Origin: Arenimonas fontis
GTDB lineage: Bacteria; Pseudomonadota; Gammaproteobacteria; Xanthomonadales; Xanthomonadaceae
Direction of reading: 5' to 3'
DNA length: 64,000 nucleotides
Assembly: GCF_008386465.1 (NCBI RefSeq)
Contig: NZ_VUOD01000004.1
Span: 186,001-250,000, forward strand
In this document: positions 57,005 through 64,000 of the stretch, piece by piece
Position numbering within the stretch: position 1 is the stretch's first letter
Layout of the letters: each line of letters starts with the position of its first letter
Made by a program: the position numbers and the translations under genes
Notes under the pieces: model-generated
Told to the model about the DNA's origin: nothing
Seen by the model: only the letters and a program-made list of their open reading frames with translations
Database searches by the model: none

Positions 57005-57019
57005 TGATAACCGTTCTCA
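57005..57019 (+). promoter_or_regulatory. Fur box upstream of the siderophore receptor
   Basis: TGATAAC-c-GTTCTCA is a 7-1-7 inverted repeat differing at one arm position from perfect symmetry and close to the Fur consensus TGAGAATnATTCTCA. It lies about 60 bp before the receptor ATG, with TAATAT (57021-57026) just downstream as a possible -10. Confidence 0.7.
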
Positions 57020-57080
57020 AATAATATGTGGGCCGGCGCGGCAGCCCGCGCCATCTCCCAACCCACTTCCCTGGATTCCC

Positions 57081-59303
57081 ATGGACCGTACTGCCCCATT
57101 CCTCGCCGCGGCGCCGCTTGCCGTGGCCATCGCCACCTGCCTGGCGGCCCTGCCCGCGCATGCGGACACCGCCGTCGACCAGTCCGAGACGCCCGCCGCC
57201 GCTCAGCGCGCCGCCGCCGATGCCGAAAGGGTCGAGGCCGCCGACGGCACCGAGTACCTCCCGGCGGTCGAAGTGGTCGGCAAGGCCGAATACCACTACG
57301 TCGAGCGCAACATCAGCAGCGCGACCCGCACCGACACGCCATTGCTCGACGTGCCGCAATCCATCACGGTGGTCACCGGCGACCTGATCGACGATACCGC
57401 GATGCGCGGCCTGGCCGATGTCGTGCAGTACGTGCCCGGTGCCGGCATGGCCCAGGGCGAAGGCCACCGCGACGCTCCTGTGTTGCGCGGCAATACCTCC
57501 ACCGCCGACCTGTTCGTCAACGGCATGCGCGACGACGTGCAGTACTTTCGCGACCTGTACAACGTCGAACGGGTGGAGGTGCTGAAGGGTCCGAACGCGA
57601 TGATCTTCGGCCGCGGCGGTACCGGCGGCGTCATCAACCGGGTGACCAAGCAGGCCGATTGGGAGGCCGACTCCGAAGTCACGCTCCAGCTGGGCTCGTG
57701 GAACCGTCGCCGCCTGACCGCCGACGTCGGCGAGGGCGTGAATGACAATGTCGCCTTCCGTGTCACCGCCCTTTATGAGGACAGCGAAAGCTTCCGCGAC
57801 GCATTCGGGCTCGAACGCTGGGGCGTCAATCCTTCCCTGGCCTTCCGGATCGGCGAGAACACGGTGATCCACGCCGACGTCGAGCACTTCCAGGACGAGC
57901 GCACCACCGATCGCGGTCTGCCCTCCTACGCCGATCCGTTCGGCGGCCGGCGCCTGCCGGTCGAGGTCGGCCGCTCGGTGTTTTTCGGCGACCCGGACAA
58001 CAGCATGGCCGACTTCGAGGTCAACGCCTTCAACCTGCTGATCGAGCACGGCTTCGGTGACGGCGCGCTGCTGCGCAACCGCACCCGCTGGGCCGATTAC
58101 GACAAGTTCTACCAGAACGTCTATCCGGGCGGCCCGGCACGCTTCAACTCGACGACCGGCGAATTCGAGGTCGCGATCAGCGCCTACAACAGCGCCACCA
58201 AGCGCGAGAACCTGCTCAACCAGACCGACCTGTTGTTCGACTTCGCCACCGGCGCGGTCGAGCACCGCCTGCTGGCCGGGCTAGAGTTCGGTCGCCAGGA
58301 GAGCGACAACCGCCGCCTGACCGGACTCTTCCCCGGCAACACCTGTTACGGCGCGGTCACCACCTCCTCGTTCTGCGTGCCGCTGTCGAACCCGCGCTAC
58401 AGCGGTCCGGTCACCTTCTTCCAGAGCGCCACCGACGCCGACAACCGGGTCGTGGCGAACGTCGCCGCGGCCTACCTGCAAGACCAGATCGAGTTCTCGC
58501 CGCAGTGGCAGGCGGTGCTCGGCCTGCGTTACGACCGTTTCGAGGTGGATTTCCACAACCGCCGCAACGGCACCAACATCACCACCGAGGACAATCTCTG
58601 GTCGCCGCGCGCCGGCCTGATATACAAGCCGGATGAACAGGTTTCGCTGTACGCGAGTTACGGCCTCACCTACCTGCCCCGCTCGGGCGAACAGATGAGC
58701 TCGCTGACCCCGTCCAACGCTGCCTTCGACCCGGAGGAGTACGAAAACCGCGAGATCGGCGCCAAGTGGGACATCAGGCCCGACCTTTCGCTGACCGCCG
58801 CCCTGTATCGGCTCGAACGCAGCAACGTGATCGCTCCCGACCCGGCCGACCCGACCCGCTCCATCCTGGTGGACGGCGAGCGCATCAAGGGCGTGGAGAT
58901 TGGTCTGGCCGGCAACATCACCGAGGCCTGGCGGGTGATGGGCGCCTACGCCTGGCAGGACGGCGAGATCCTGACCGGCGCCGACCGCGGCAATCGCCCG
59001 GCCAACCTTCCTGAGGAAACGGCCTCGCTCTGGAACCGCTACGACTTCAACACGACCTGGGGCGTTGGCCTTGGCGTGATATACCGCGGCGAGTTCTTCG
59101 CCCAGACCAACAACGCGGTCACGCTGAAGAGTTTCACCCGCTACGACGCGGCCCTGTACTACACCCCGTCCGAGCGCGTCGAAGTTCAGCTCAACGTCGA
59201 GAACCTGTTCGACAAGCGCTATTTCGTTTCCGCGCACAACGACAACAACCTCTCGCCGGGCTCGCCGCGCGCAGCCTATGTGAGCCTGACGCTCAACTTC
59301 TGA
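57081..59303 (+). CDS. TonB-dependent siderophore receptor (Fiu/FhuA-like)
   Basis: A 740-residue outer-membrane receptor. Signal peptide (to about 30), then the plug domain with LLDVPQSITVVTGDLIDD, NVERVEVLKGPNAMIFGRGG and GGVINRVTKQ, then a 22-strand barrel ending YVSLTLNF. The DVPQSITVV and RGG-TGGVIN blocks place it with siderophore receptors, probably for catecholates. The ligand cannot be fixed. Iron control is indicated by the Fur box. No siderophore synthesis or TonB genes are nearby. Confidence 0.93.
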   Translation: MDRTAPFLAAAPLAVAIATCLAALPAHADTAVDQSETPAAAQRAAADAERVEAADGTEYLPAVEVVGKAEYHYVERNISSATRTDTPLLDVPQSITVVTGDLIDDTAMRGLADVVQYVPGAGMAQGEGHRDAPVLRGNTSTADLFVNGMRDDVQYFRDLYNVERVEVLKGPNAMIFGRGGTGGVINRVTKQADWEADSEVTLQLGSWNRRRLTADVGEGVNDNVAFRVTALYEDSESFRDAFGLERWGVNPSLAFRIGENTVIHADVEHFQDERTTDRGLPSYADPFGGRRLPVEVGRSVFFGDPDNSMADFEVNAFNLLIEHGFGDGALLRNRTRWADYDKFYQNVYPGGPARFNSTTGEFEVAISAYNSATKRENLLNQTDLLFDFATGAVEHRLLAGLEFGRQESDNRRLTGLFPGNTCYGAVTTSSFCVPLSNPRYSGPVTFFQSATDADNRVVANVAAAYLQDQIEFSPQWQAVLGLRYDRFEVDFHNRRNGTNITTEDNLWSPRAGLIYKPDEQVSLYASYGLTYLPRSGEQMSSLTPSNAAFDPEEYENREIGAKWDIRPDLSLTAALYRLERSNVIAPDPADPTRSILVDGERIKGVEIGLAGNITEAWRVMGAYAWQDGEILTGADRGNRPANLPEETASLWNRYDFNTTWGVGLGVIYRGEFFAQTNNAVTLKSFTRYDAALYYTPSERVEVQLNVENLFDKRYFVSAHNDNNLSPGSPRAAYVSLTLNF

Positions 59304-59345
59304 TGGTCTTGTCCCGGCCGGCGAACGCCGGCCGGTTTCGAAGCC

Positions 59346-59375
59346 CGGGAAAGCCCGCGCAAGCGGGCTTTCCCG
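59346..59375. terminator. Bidirectional terminator between receptor and diguanylate cyclase genes
   Basis: CGGGAAAGCCCGC, loop GCAA, GCGGGCTTTCCCG: a perfect 13-bp stem in the gap between convergent genes, only 1 nt from the stop of the cyclase gene. No long T-run. Confidence 0.75.
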
Positions 59376-59376
59376 T

Positions 59377-61125
59377 TCAGGTGCCCGCCGCCACTTCCAC
59401 CCTATTGCGACCGTTTCGCTTGGCCCGGTACAGGGCATCGTCGGCGGCGGCCAGCAGGCGCTCGGGGGCTCTCAGCACGTCGCCAGCGCGGATAGGGAAG
59501 CCGGCGACGCCGACGCTGACGGTTACCGTCACGCTGGCATGACCGATGCTGATGGTGCCGGCCGCCTCGACCGCGGCACGCAGGCGCTCGCCCAGCTGGG
59601 CGGCGGCGCCGAGGGGCGTATCCACCGCCAACACGGCGAATTCCTCGCCACCGATGCGGGCGAGCAAGTCGTTGCCGCGCACCTGCTCTTCCAGCAGCAG
59701 GGCGATGCGGCGCAGGACGGCATCGCCGGCCGGATGGCCGTGACGGTCGTTGATGCTCTTGAAGTGGTCGATGTCCAGGCAAATCAGGGCCAACGGCTTG
59801 CCGATCTCGGCAGCGCGGCTGGCCTCGCGCGCCAGCTGGTCGCCGAAGCGGCGGCGGTTGGCCAGGCCGGTCAGGGCATCGGTCATGGCCAGCACCTCCA
59901 GCTGCGCATTGGCTTCGTTGAGCTCCTGGGTGCGTTCGCGCACGCGCTGTTCCAGCTCGCGGTTCAACTGGGTGAGGTCGGCTTGGTGCCGGGTCAGTTC
60001 TTCCACCAGGGTGCGCAATGCCTCCGATAGCTGCCACGCTTCGCGGTAGCCACGCTCTGGCGGAAAGGTGGCACCGGGTTCACCCGCGCGGATCCGCTGG
60101 GCCGCCTGGGCCAGCTCGCGCAAGGGTGCGCCGATGACGCGGGCGACCAGGCTGGCGACCAGCAGGAACAACAAGGCAATGGCCAGCGACAGCAGCCAGA
60201 TCTGCCGGGTGAGGTCGGCCACCGGCGCCAGGGCCAGGTCCGCGTCCTTGCGCACCAGCACGGTCCAGCCCAGGGACTCGAAGGTGGGCCGGCCCATGGT
60301 CGGCGCATAACCCACCAGGTATTCCTTGCCGTCGGGCCAGGATTCCAGGCTCGAGCCGTGCCGGCCGGAGGCCGCGGCCCTGGCCGAGGGCAGCTCGAGC
60401 ACCTGGTCGCGCCAGGCCTCCGGTCCCAGCACCACGCGGCGGCCGCGGTCGAGTACGAACACTTCCGCCGGGTCGCGCTCGGCCATCGGCTGGCGCAGGG
60501 ACTGGCGCATCGTCTCGGCCCAGCTGGAAGACAGGCGCCCGGCGATCACCCCGACCACGACGCCGTGGTCGTCATGGATGGGCGCCGCGACGTCGATCAG
60601 GCGCAGCGGCTCGCCGGCCGGCACCGGCAGCACCTCGGCCAGCATGGGTGCTTCCCGCAGGTCGCCGACATGCGGCTCGCGTCGGGCGGACTGAAACCAG
60701 GGGCGGTCTGACACGTCGCGACCCTCGAGCAGGCCGCGGCTGGCCACCAGCACTTCGCCGGAGGCGTCGGCAACGCCTATCCAGGCGTAGTCCGGGTAGT
60801 TCAGCTGCATCAGGCTGAACAGATCGCGCAGGGTTTCCTCGTTGCGCAAGGGATCGTCCATGCCCGGCAGCAGGGCCAGGGCGCGCACGTCGTTCAGGCG
60901 CTCGAACAGGCCCTCGTCGAAACGGTCGGCCAGGGTACGGGCATTGGTTTCCAGGCGCAGACCGATGTCGCCACGCAACTTCTGGCCGGCGACACGCTGC
61001 ACCAGCGACGACAGCGCCGCCACCAGTGCCAGCGCCAGCAGGCCGTAACTCAGGCCAAGCCACAGGCGCAACCCGGCGCGCCGGGGGCGAAGGCGTTCCA
61101 GCAGGTTTCGCGGAGCCAGGGCCAC
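59377..61125 (-). CDS. Membrane diguanylate cyclase with periplasmic dCACHE sensor
   Basis: A 582-residue protein. Helix 1 (about 21-45), a periplasmic dCACHE-like sensor (DYAWIGVADASGEVLVASRG, VSDRPWFQSARR), helix 2 (about 308-335), HAMP, a short coiled coil (QLNRELEQRVRERTQEL), then GGDEF. The active motif is GGEEF and an RxxD inhibitory site (RGND) sits five residues before it, so product inhibition is expected. No EAL domain. It has a free-standing promoter region shared with nothing; the trpE stop is 9 nt from its ATG, so read-through from trpE is possible. Confidence 0.92.
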   Translation of the reverse strand: MALAPRNLLERLRPRRAGLRLWLGLSYGLLALALVAALSSLVQRVAGQKLRGDIGLRLETNARTLADRFDEGLFERLNDVRALALLPGMDDPLRNEETLRDLFSLMQLNYPDYAWIGVADASGEVLVASRGLLEGRDVSDRPWFQSARREPHVGDLREAPMLAEVLPVPAGEPLRLIDVAAPIHDDHGVVVGVIAGRLSSSWAETMRQSLRQPMAERDPAEVFVLDRGRRVVLGPEAWRDQVLELPSARAAASGRHGSSLESWPDGKEYLVGYAPTMGRPTFESLGWTVLVRKDADLALAPVADLTRQIWLLSLAIALLFLLVASLVARVIGAPLRELAQAAQRIRAGEPGATFPPERGYREAWQLSEALRTLVEELTRHQADLTQLNRELEQRVRERTQELNEANAQLEVLAMTDALTGLANRRRFGDQLAREASRAAEIGKPLALICLDIDHFKSINDRHGHPAGDAVLRRIALLLEEQVRGNDLLARIGGEEFAVLAVDTPLGAAAQLGERLRAAVEAAGTISIGHASVTVTVSVGVAGFPIRAGDVLRAPERLLAAADDALYRAKRNGRNRVEVAAGT

Positions 61126-61134
61126 GCGCCGAGG

Positions 61135-62610
61135 TTATAGGCCCCCAGCCGCCTGCGCCACCGCCCGGAACAGGGCCCTGCCCTTGTTCAGCGTCTCCTC
61201 CCACTCCATCACCGGGTCGGAGTCGTGGACGATGCCGGCGCCGGCCTGCACGTGCAGCTTGCCATCCTGGATGACGGCAGTGCGGATGGCGATGGCGGTG
61301 TCGGCCTCGCCCCACCAATTGAGGTAGCCGACGGCGCCGGCGTAGATGCCGCGTTTGACCGGTTCCAGCTCGCGGATGATCTCCAGGGCGCGCACCTTGG
61401 GTGCGCCGCTGACGGTGCCAGCCGGGAAGGTGGCCTTGAGCACGTCGGAGAAGCCCAGTCCTTCGCGCACGGTGCCGCACACTTCGCTGACGATGTGCAT
61501 CACGTGCGAGTAGCGCTCGATCACGAAGCTCTCGGGCAGGCGCACGCTGCCCGGCTCGGCGACGCGGCCGACATCGTTTCGGCCCAGGTCCACCAGCATC
61601 AGGTGCTCGGCGCGCTCCTTGGGATCGGCCAGCAGCTCGGCCTCGAGTGCTGTGTCCTGCTCTGGCGTGGCGCCGCGCGGGCGGGTGCCGGCGATCGGGC
61701 GCACGGTGACTCGGCCGCCCTGCAGGCGTACCAGCACCTCGGGCGAGCTGCCCACCACCTGGGTGTCGCCGAGGTCGAGGAAATACATGTAGGGCGAGGG
61801 ATTCATCGCTCGCAGCGCACGGTAGACGTCGAGCGGGCGGGCGCGGAAAGGCACGCTCAGGCGCTGGCTGAGCACCACCTGGAAGATGTCGCCGGCGCGG
61901 ATGTATTCCTTGCATTTCGCTACCGCGGCAAGGAAGCCTTCGCGGGTGAAGCCGGAGACGAAGTCGGCCTCGGCCGGCGGCTCGGCGCCGGGCAGGTCGG
62001 GATAGCTGGGGCCGGCGTGGCGCAGGCGGTGCGCCAGCTGGTCGAGGCGGCGCGCGGCGCGGGCGTAGGCCTGCGGTTCGGCCGGATCGGCGTGCACCAC
62101 CAGGTAGAGCCGGCCCTTGAGGGTATCGAACACCGCTACTTCCTCGCTGAGCATGAGGAAGGCGTCGGCCGTGCCCAGGGTATCGGGCGGACCGCCTTCG
62201 GCCAGGCGCGGTTCGATCCAGCCGATGGCCTCGAAGCCGAAGTAGCCGACCAGGCCGCCGGTGAAGGGCGGCAGGCCGGGCAGGCGCGGCACCCGGTAGG
62301 CGGCACGCAGGCGGTCCACTTCCGCCAGCGGGTCGGCGAGTTCGCGGGTCTCGACTAGTTCGCCGTGGTCACAGGTTTCGAGCCTGTGGCCGCGGAAGGT
62401 CCAGGTGCGGCGCGCAGGCAGGCCGATGATGGAGTAACGGCCCCAGGTCTCGCCGCCTTCCACCGATTCCAGCAAATAGGCATGCGGGCCGTCGGCCAGT
62501 TTGAGATAGACGGTGAGCGGCGTGTCCAGGTCGGACAGGATCTCCCTCACCACCGGAATGCGGGTATGGCCTTCCGCGGCCAGCCGCTGGAACTCCTCCG
62601 CGCTGATCAC
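61135..62610 (-). CDS. trpE: Anthranilate synthase component I
   Basis: A 491-residue chorismate-using enzyme. The N-terminal [10 protein letters not shown] holds the LLES tryptophan-feedback site. The C-terminal domain has [40 protein letters not shown] and [16 protein letters not shown] chose GTG 62610 ([10 protein letters not shown]) with GGAGG upstream; an ATG at 62643 with GAGG is an alternative adding 11 residues. The upstream 165 bp is a 13-bp tandem repeat. trpG lies 7 kb away. Confidence 0.96.
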   Translation of the reverse strand: MISAEEFQRLAAEGHTRIPVVREILSDLDTPLTVYLKLADGPHAYLLESVEGGETWGRYSIIGLPARRTWTFRGHRLETCDHGELVETRELADPLAEVDRLRAAYRVPRLPGLPPFTGGLVGYFGFEAIGWIEPRLAEGGPPDTLGTADAFLMLSEEVAVFDTLKGRLYLVVHADPAEPQAYARAARRLDQLAHRLRHAGPSYPDLPGAEPPAEADFVSGFTREGFLAAVAKCKEYIRAGDIFQVVLSQRLSVPFRARPLDVYRALRAMNPSPYMYFLDLGDTQVVGSSPEVLVRLQGGRVTVRPIAGTRPRGATPEQDTALEAELLADPKERAEHLMLVDLGRNDVGRVAEPGSVRLPESFVIERYSHVMHIVSEVCGTVREGLGFSDVLKATFPAGTVSGAPKVRALEIIRELEPVKRGIYAGAVGYLNWWGEADTAIAIRTAVIQDGKLHVQAGAGIVHDSDPVMEWEETLNKGRALFRAVAQAAGGL

Positions 62611-62653
62611 GTCACCTCCATGGGCAGGCCCGCAGTATCCCATATCACCTCTT

Positions 62654-62818
62654 GATCTGACCCTTTGATCTGACCCTTTGATCTGACCCTTTGATCTGAC
62701 CCTTTGATCTGACCCTTTGATCTGACCCTTTGATCTGACCCTTTGATCTGACCCTTTGATCTGACCCTTTGATCTGACCCCAGGGTCGCAACAAAGGGTC
62801 ACAACAAAGGGTCAGATC
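62654..62818. repeat. 13-bp tandem repeat with inverted flank
   Basis: The unit GATCTGACCCTTT is repeated nine times in perfect register from 62654, plus a tenth partial copy ending at 62780. Then the orientation flips: GGGTCGCAACAAA, GGGTCACAACAAA, GGGTCAGATCAAA are three successive 13-mers, the last being the reverse complement of the unit. The whole is an imperfect palindrome. It fills most of the gap between the sensor kinase and trpE, and its outer end overlaps the kinase stop codon. Confidence 0.95.
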
Positions 62819-64000
62819 AAATCCAGGTGGAGGGTGAATTCGACGCCGGTGGCGTCGGGAAGGTTGCGGGCTTCGGCGTGGCCACGGTGCAGTTCGGCTA
62901 CCAGACGGACCACGTACAAGCCGAAACCGAGGTGGGGGGCGCCCTCGCTGCCGCGCGGCTTCTCGCGCAGGCTCACCAGGGAGTCGAACAGCCGGGTGCG
63001 CATGGCCTCCGGCAGCAAGGGGCCGGCATTGGCCAGCGAAACACGCGCGCCCCCGCCTTCCCGCGCCAGCGTCAGCCGCACCCAGCCGTCCTCCGGGCAG
63101 AAGCCGCGGGCGTTGTCCACCAGCTTGTCCAGGGCCTGCACGATCAGCTCCGGCGCGCCGCGGAAGGGCAGCGGCCCCTCAGGCAGGTCCACCCACAGCT
63201 CGCGCGGCGCCAGCAGGCCGCGGTAGGCCTCGGCGCAGTCGGCCAGCAAGGCGCGCAGGTCGAAGTCCTCGGGTTCGGCCACGGCGATGGCGTGTTCGAT
63301 GCGGGTCACCTCGCTCATGGTCCGCACCAGCTTGCCCATGCGTTCTACGCCGTCGCGGGCCCGGCCCAGGTAGGGCTGGGCTTCGGCCGGCAGACCGGCG
63401 CTGTCGAGGTTGTCCAGCGAGGTGCGGACGATCGCCAGCGGCGTGCCCAGCTCGTGCGAGAGCTTGCCGGAGAGCGAGCGCAGGTAGTCGGTGTAGCCGG
63501 CCACCTGGTCGAGCAGACCGGCGAAGCTGCGCGAGAGGTCGCCGATCTCGTCGCGGGCCCTGGCGCGCGGGAAGGGCGTGACCCGGCCCTCGCGGTCCAG
63601 CGCCTTCTCGGCGGCATCGCGCAGGCGGCGGATGCGGCCGGCCAGGCGCGAGGCGTACCACAGCAGGGCGCCGCCGCTGATGCCGAAGGCCAGCAGACTG
63701 ACGCCCAGCAGGTCGGAAAAGGCCTGGTCGGTCAACAGCAGCACCTCCGAATTCGAGCGCTCCAGCAGCAGCGCCGCCCGCACCTGCCCGTCCACCCGCA
63801 CCGGCACCGCCGCCGACAGCAGCAGGCGCGCGCCGTAGGGATCGCGCCGCCAGGCCACCGCGGCCGTGCCGGCGATGGCCTGCGCCACTTCCTCGCGGGC
63901 GATGCCGCGGGCGTCGGCACGGTCGGCGGCGGTCTCGTCCACGTCGCGGAACAGCAGCGCCCGGTACAGGCCGCGCCGCCAGGGCAGCAGATCGTCCTCG
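62812..64000 (-). CDS. Sensor histidine kinase, C-terminal 396 residues (5' end outside window)
   Basis: The frame is open to the window end. Visible parts are the end of a periplasmic sensor, a membrane helix (about 130-155 of the visible part), HAMP, a HisKA H-box LSHELGTPLAIVRTSLDN (usual arginine after HEL replaced by glycine), and an HATPase domain (DKLVDNARGFCPEDG as N-box, HLGFGLYVVRLV as G-box). HLGFGLYVVRLVAELH and SLVSLREK recall the kinase of the proteobacterial dedicated-sortase system, but the sortase and regulator genes would be outside the window, so this is tentative. The TGA stop (62814-62812) lies inside the last repeat unit. Confidence 0.88.
   Translation of the reverse strand, partial: EDDLLPWRRGLYRALLFRDVDETAADRADARGIAREEVAQAIAGTAAVAWRRDPYGARLLLSAAVPVRVDGQVRAALLLERSNSEVLLLTDQAFSDLLGVSLLAFGISGGALLWYASRLAGRIRRLRDAAEKALDREGRVTPFPRARARDEIGDLSRSFAGLLDQVAGYTDYLRSLSGKLSHELGTPLAIVRTSLDNLDSAGLPAEAQPYLGRARDGVERMGKLVRTMSEVTRIEHAIAVAEPEDFDLRALLADCAEAYRGLLAPRELWVDLPEGPLPFRGAPELIVQALDKLVDNARGFCPEDGWVRLTLAREGGGARVSLANAGPLLPEAMRTRLFDSLVSLREKPRGSEGAPHLGFGLYVVRLVAELHRGHAEARNLPDATGVEFTLHLDLI

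Noticed and set aside
62611-62802. N-terminal extension of TrpE through the tandem repeat
   Set aside because: The frame is open only because the 13-nt unit lacks stops in this phase; TrpE homology begins at the GTG at 62610.
62611-62811. Tryptophan leader peptide/attenuator before trpE
   Set aside because: I found no short frame with adjacent Trp codons and no terminator/antiterminator pair outside the repeat.
62654-62818. CRISPR array
   Set aside because: Units are 13 bp and directly contiguous, with no spacers and no cas genes.

Overview
The window is about 64 kb of high-GC gammaproteobacterial chromosome, almost certainly from the order Lysobacterales (Xanthomonadales). The main evidence is a type II secretion operon in the Xanthomonas xps order (E-F-G-H-I-J-K-L-M-N-D), a Clp-type CRP-family regulator divergent from speD and next to trpGDC, and the order xerD-dsbC-purL-xpsE. 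Most coding is tightly packed with ATGA-type start/stop overlaps. All functional calls come from motif recognition by eye; no database search was run.

Layout. (1) 1-1350: 3' end of a GlcD-like FAD-linked oxidase, then an Fe-S uracil-DNA glycosylase-like protein. (2) 1369-2763, minus strand: a small accessory cassette with a palindrome, a double-glycine-leader peptide and two membrane proteins that resemble signal peptidase II (LspA). This is the most novel-looking locus here. (3) 2971-10703, minus: glyA, nrdR, an acetyltransferase, ribD, ribE, ribBA, ribH, nusB, thiL, pgpA (one-carbon metabolism, ribonucleotide reductase control, riboflavin synthesis, transcription antitermination, thiamine, phospholipid). 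(4) creD, divergent from ettA. (5) 14280-26398, minus: the complete type II secretion operon, ending with two glycosyltransferases. (6) purL, dsbC and xerD (minus); an RDD membrane protein (plus). (7) lptF-lptG (lipopolysaccharide export), divergent from pepA-holC; pepP and a UPF0149 gene. (8) A PAS-GGDEF-EAL protein, then a ZapB-like small protein, zapA, 6S RNA, 5-formyl-THF cyclo-ligase, an EVE-domain protein and rpiA. (9) A two-cNMP-domain/rhodanese fusion, then tRNA-Gln(CUG), rpsI and rplM on the minus strand with a strong terminator. (10) A glcF-like gene and coq7, a Gdx-type SMR exporter, speD divergent from clp. (11) trpG-trpD-ABM-trpC-HAD (minus). (12) 54011-61125: a probable accessory block between trpG and trpE with an outer-membrane barrel, a secreted amidohydrolase, a PsiE-like protein, a Fur-boxed siderophore receptor and a diguanylate cyclase. 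(13) trpE, a 13-bp tandem repeat, and a truncated sensor kinase running off the end of the window.

Themes. Cyclic-di-GMP signalling appears three times (GGDEF-EAL protein, diguanylate cyclase, and Clp, whose Xanthomonas orthologue is c-di-GMP responsive). Envelope biogenesis and secretion dominate (T2SS, LptFG, DsbC, CreD, PgpA). The two places that look recently modified are the LspA-like/peptide cassette and the trpE-trpG interval with its tandem repeat.
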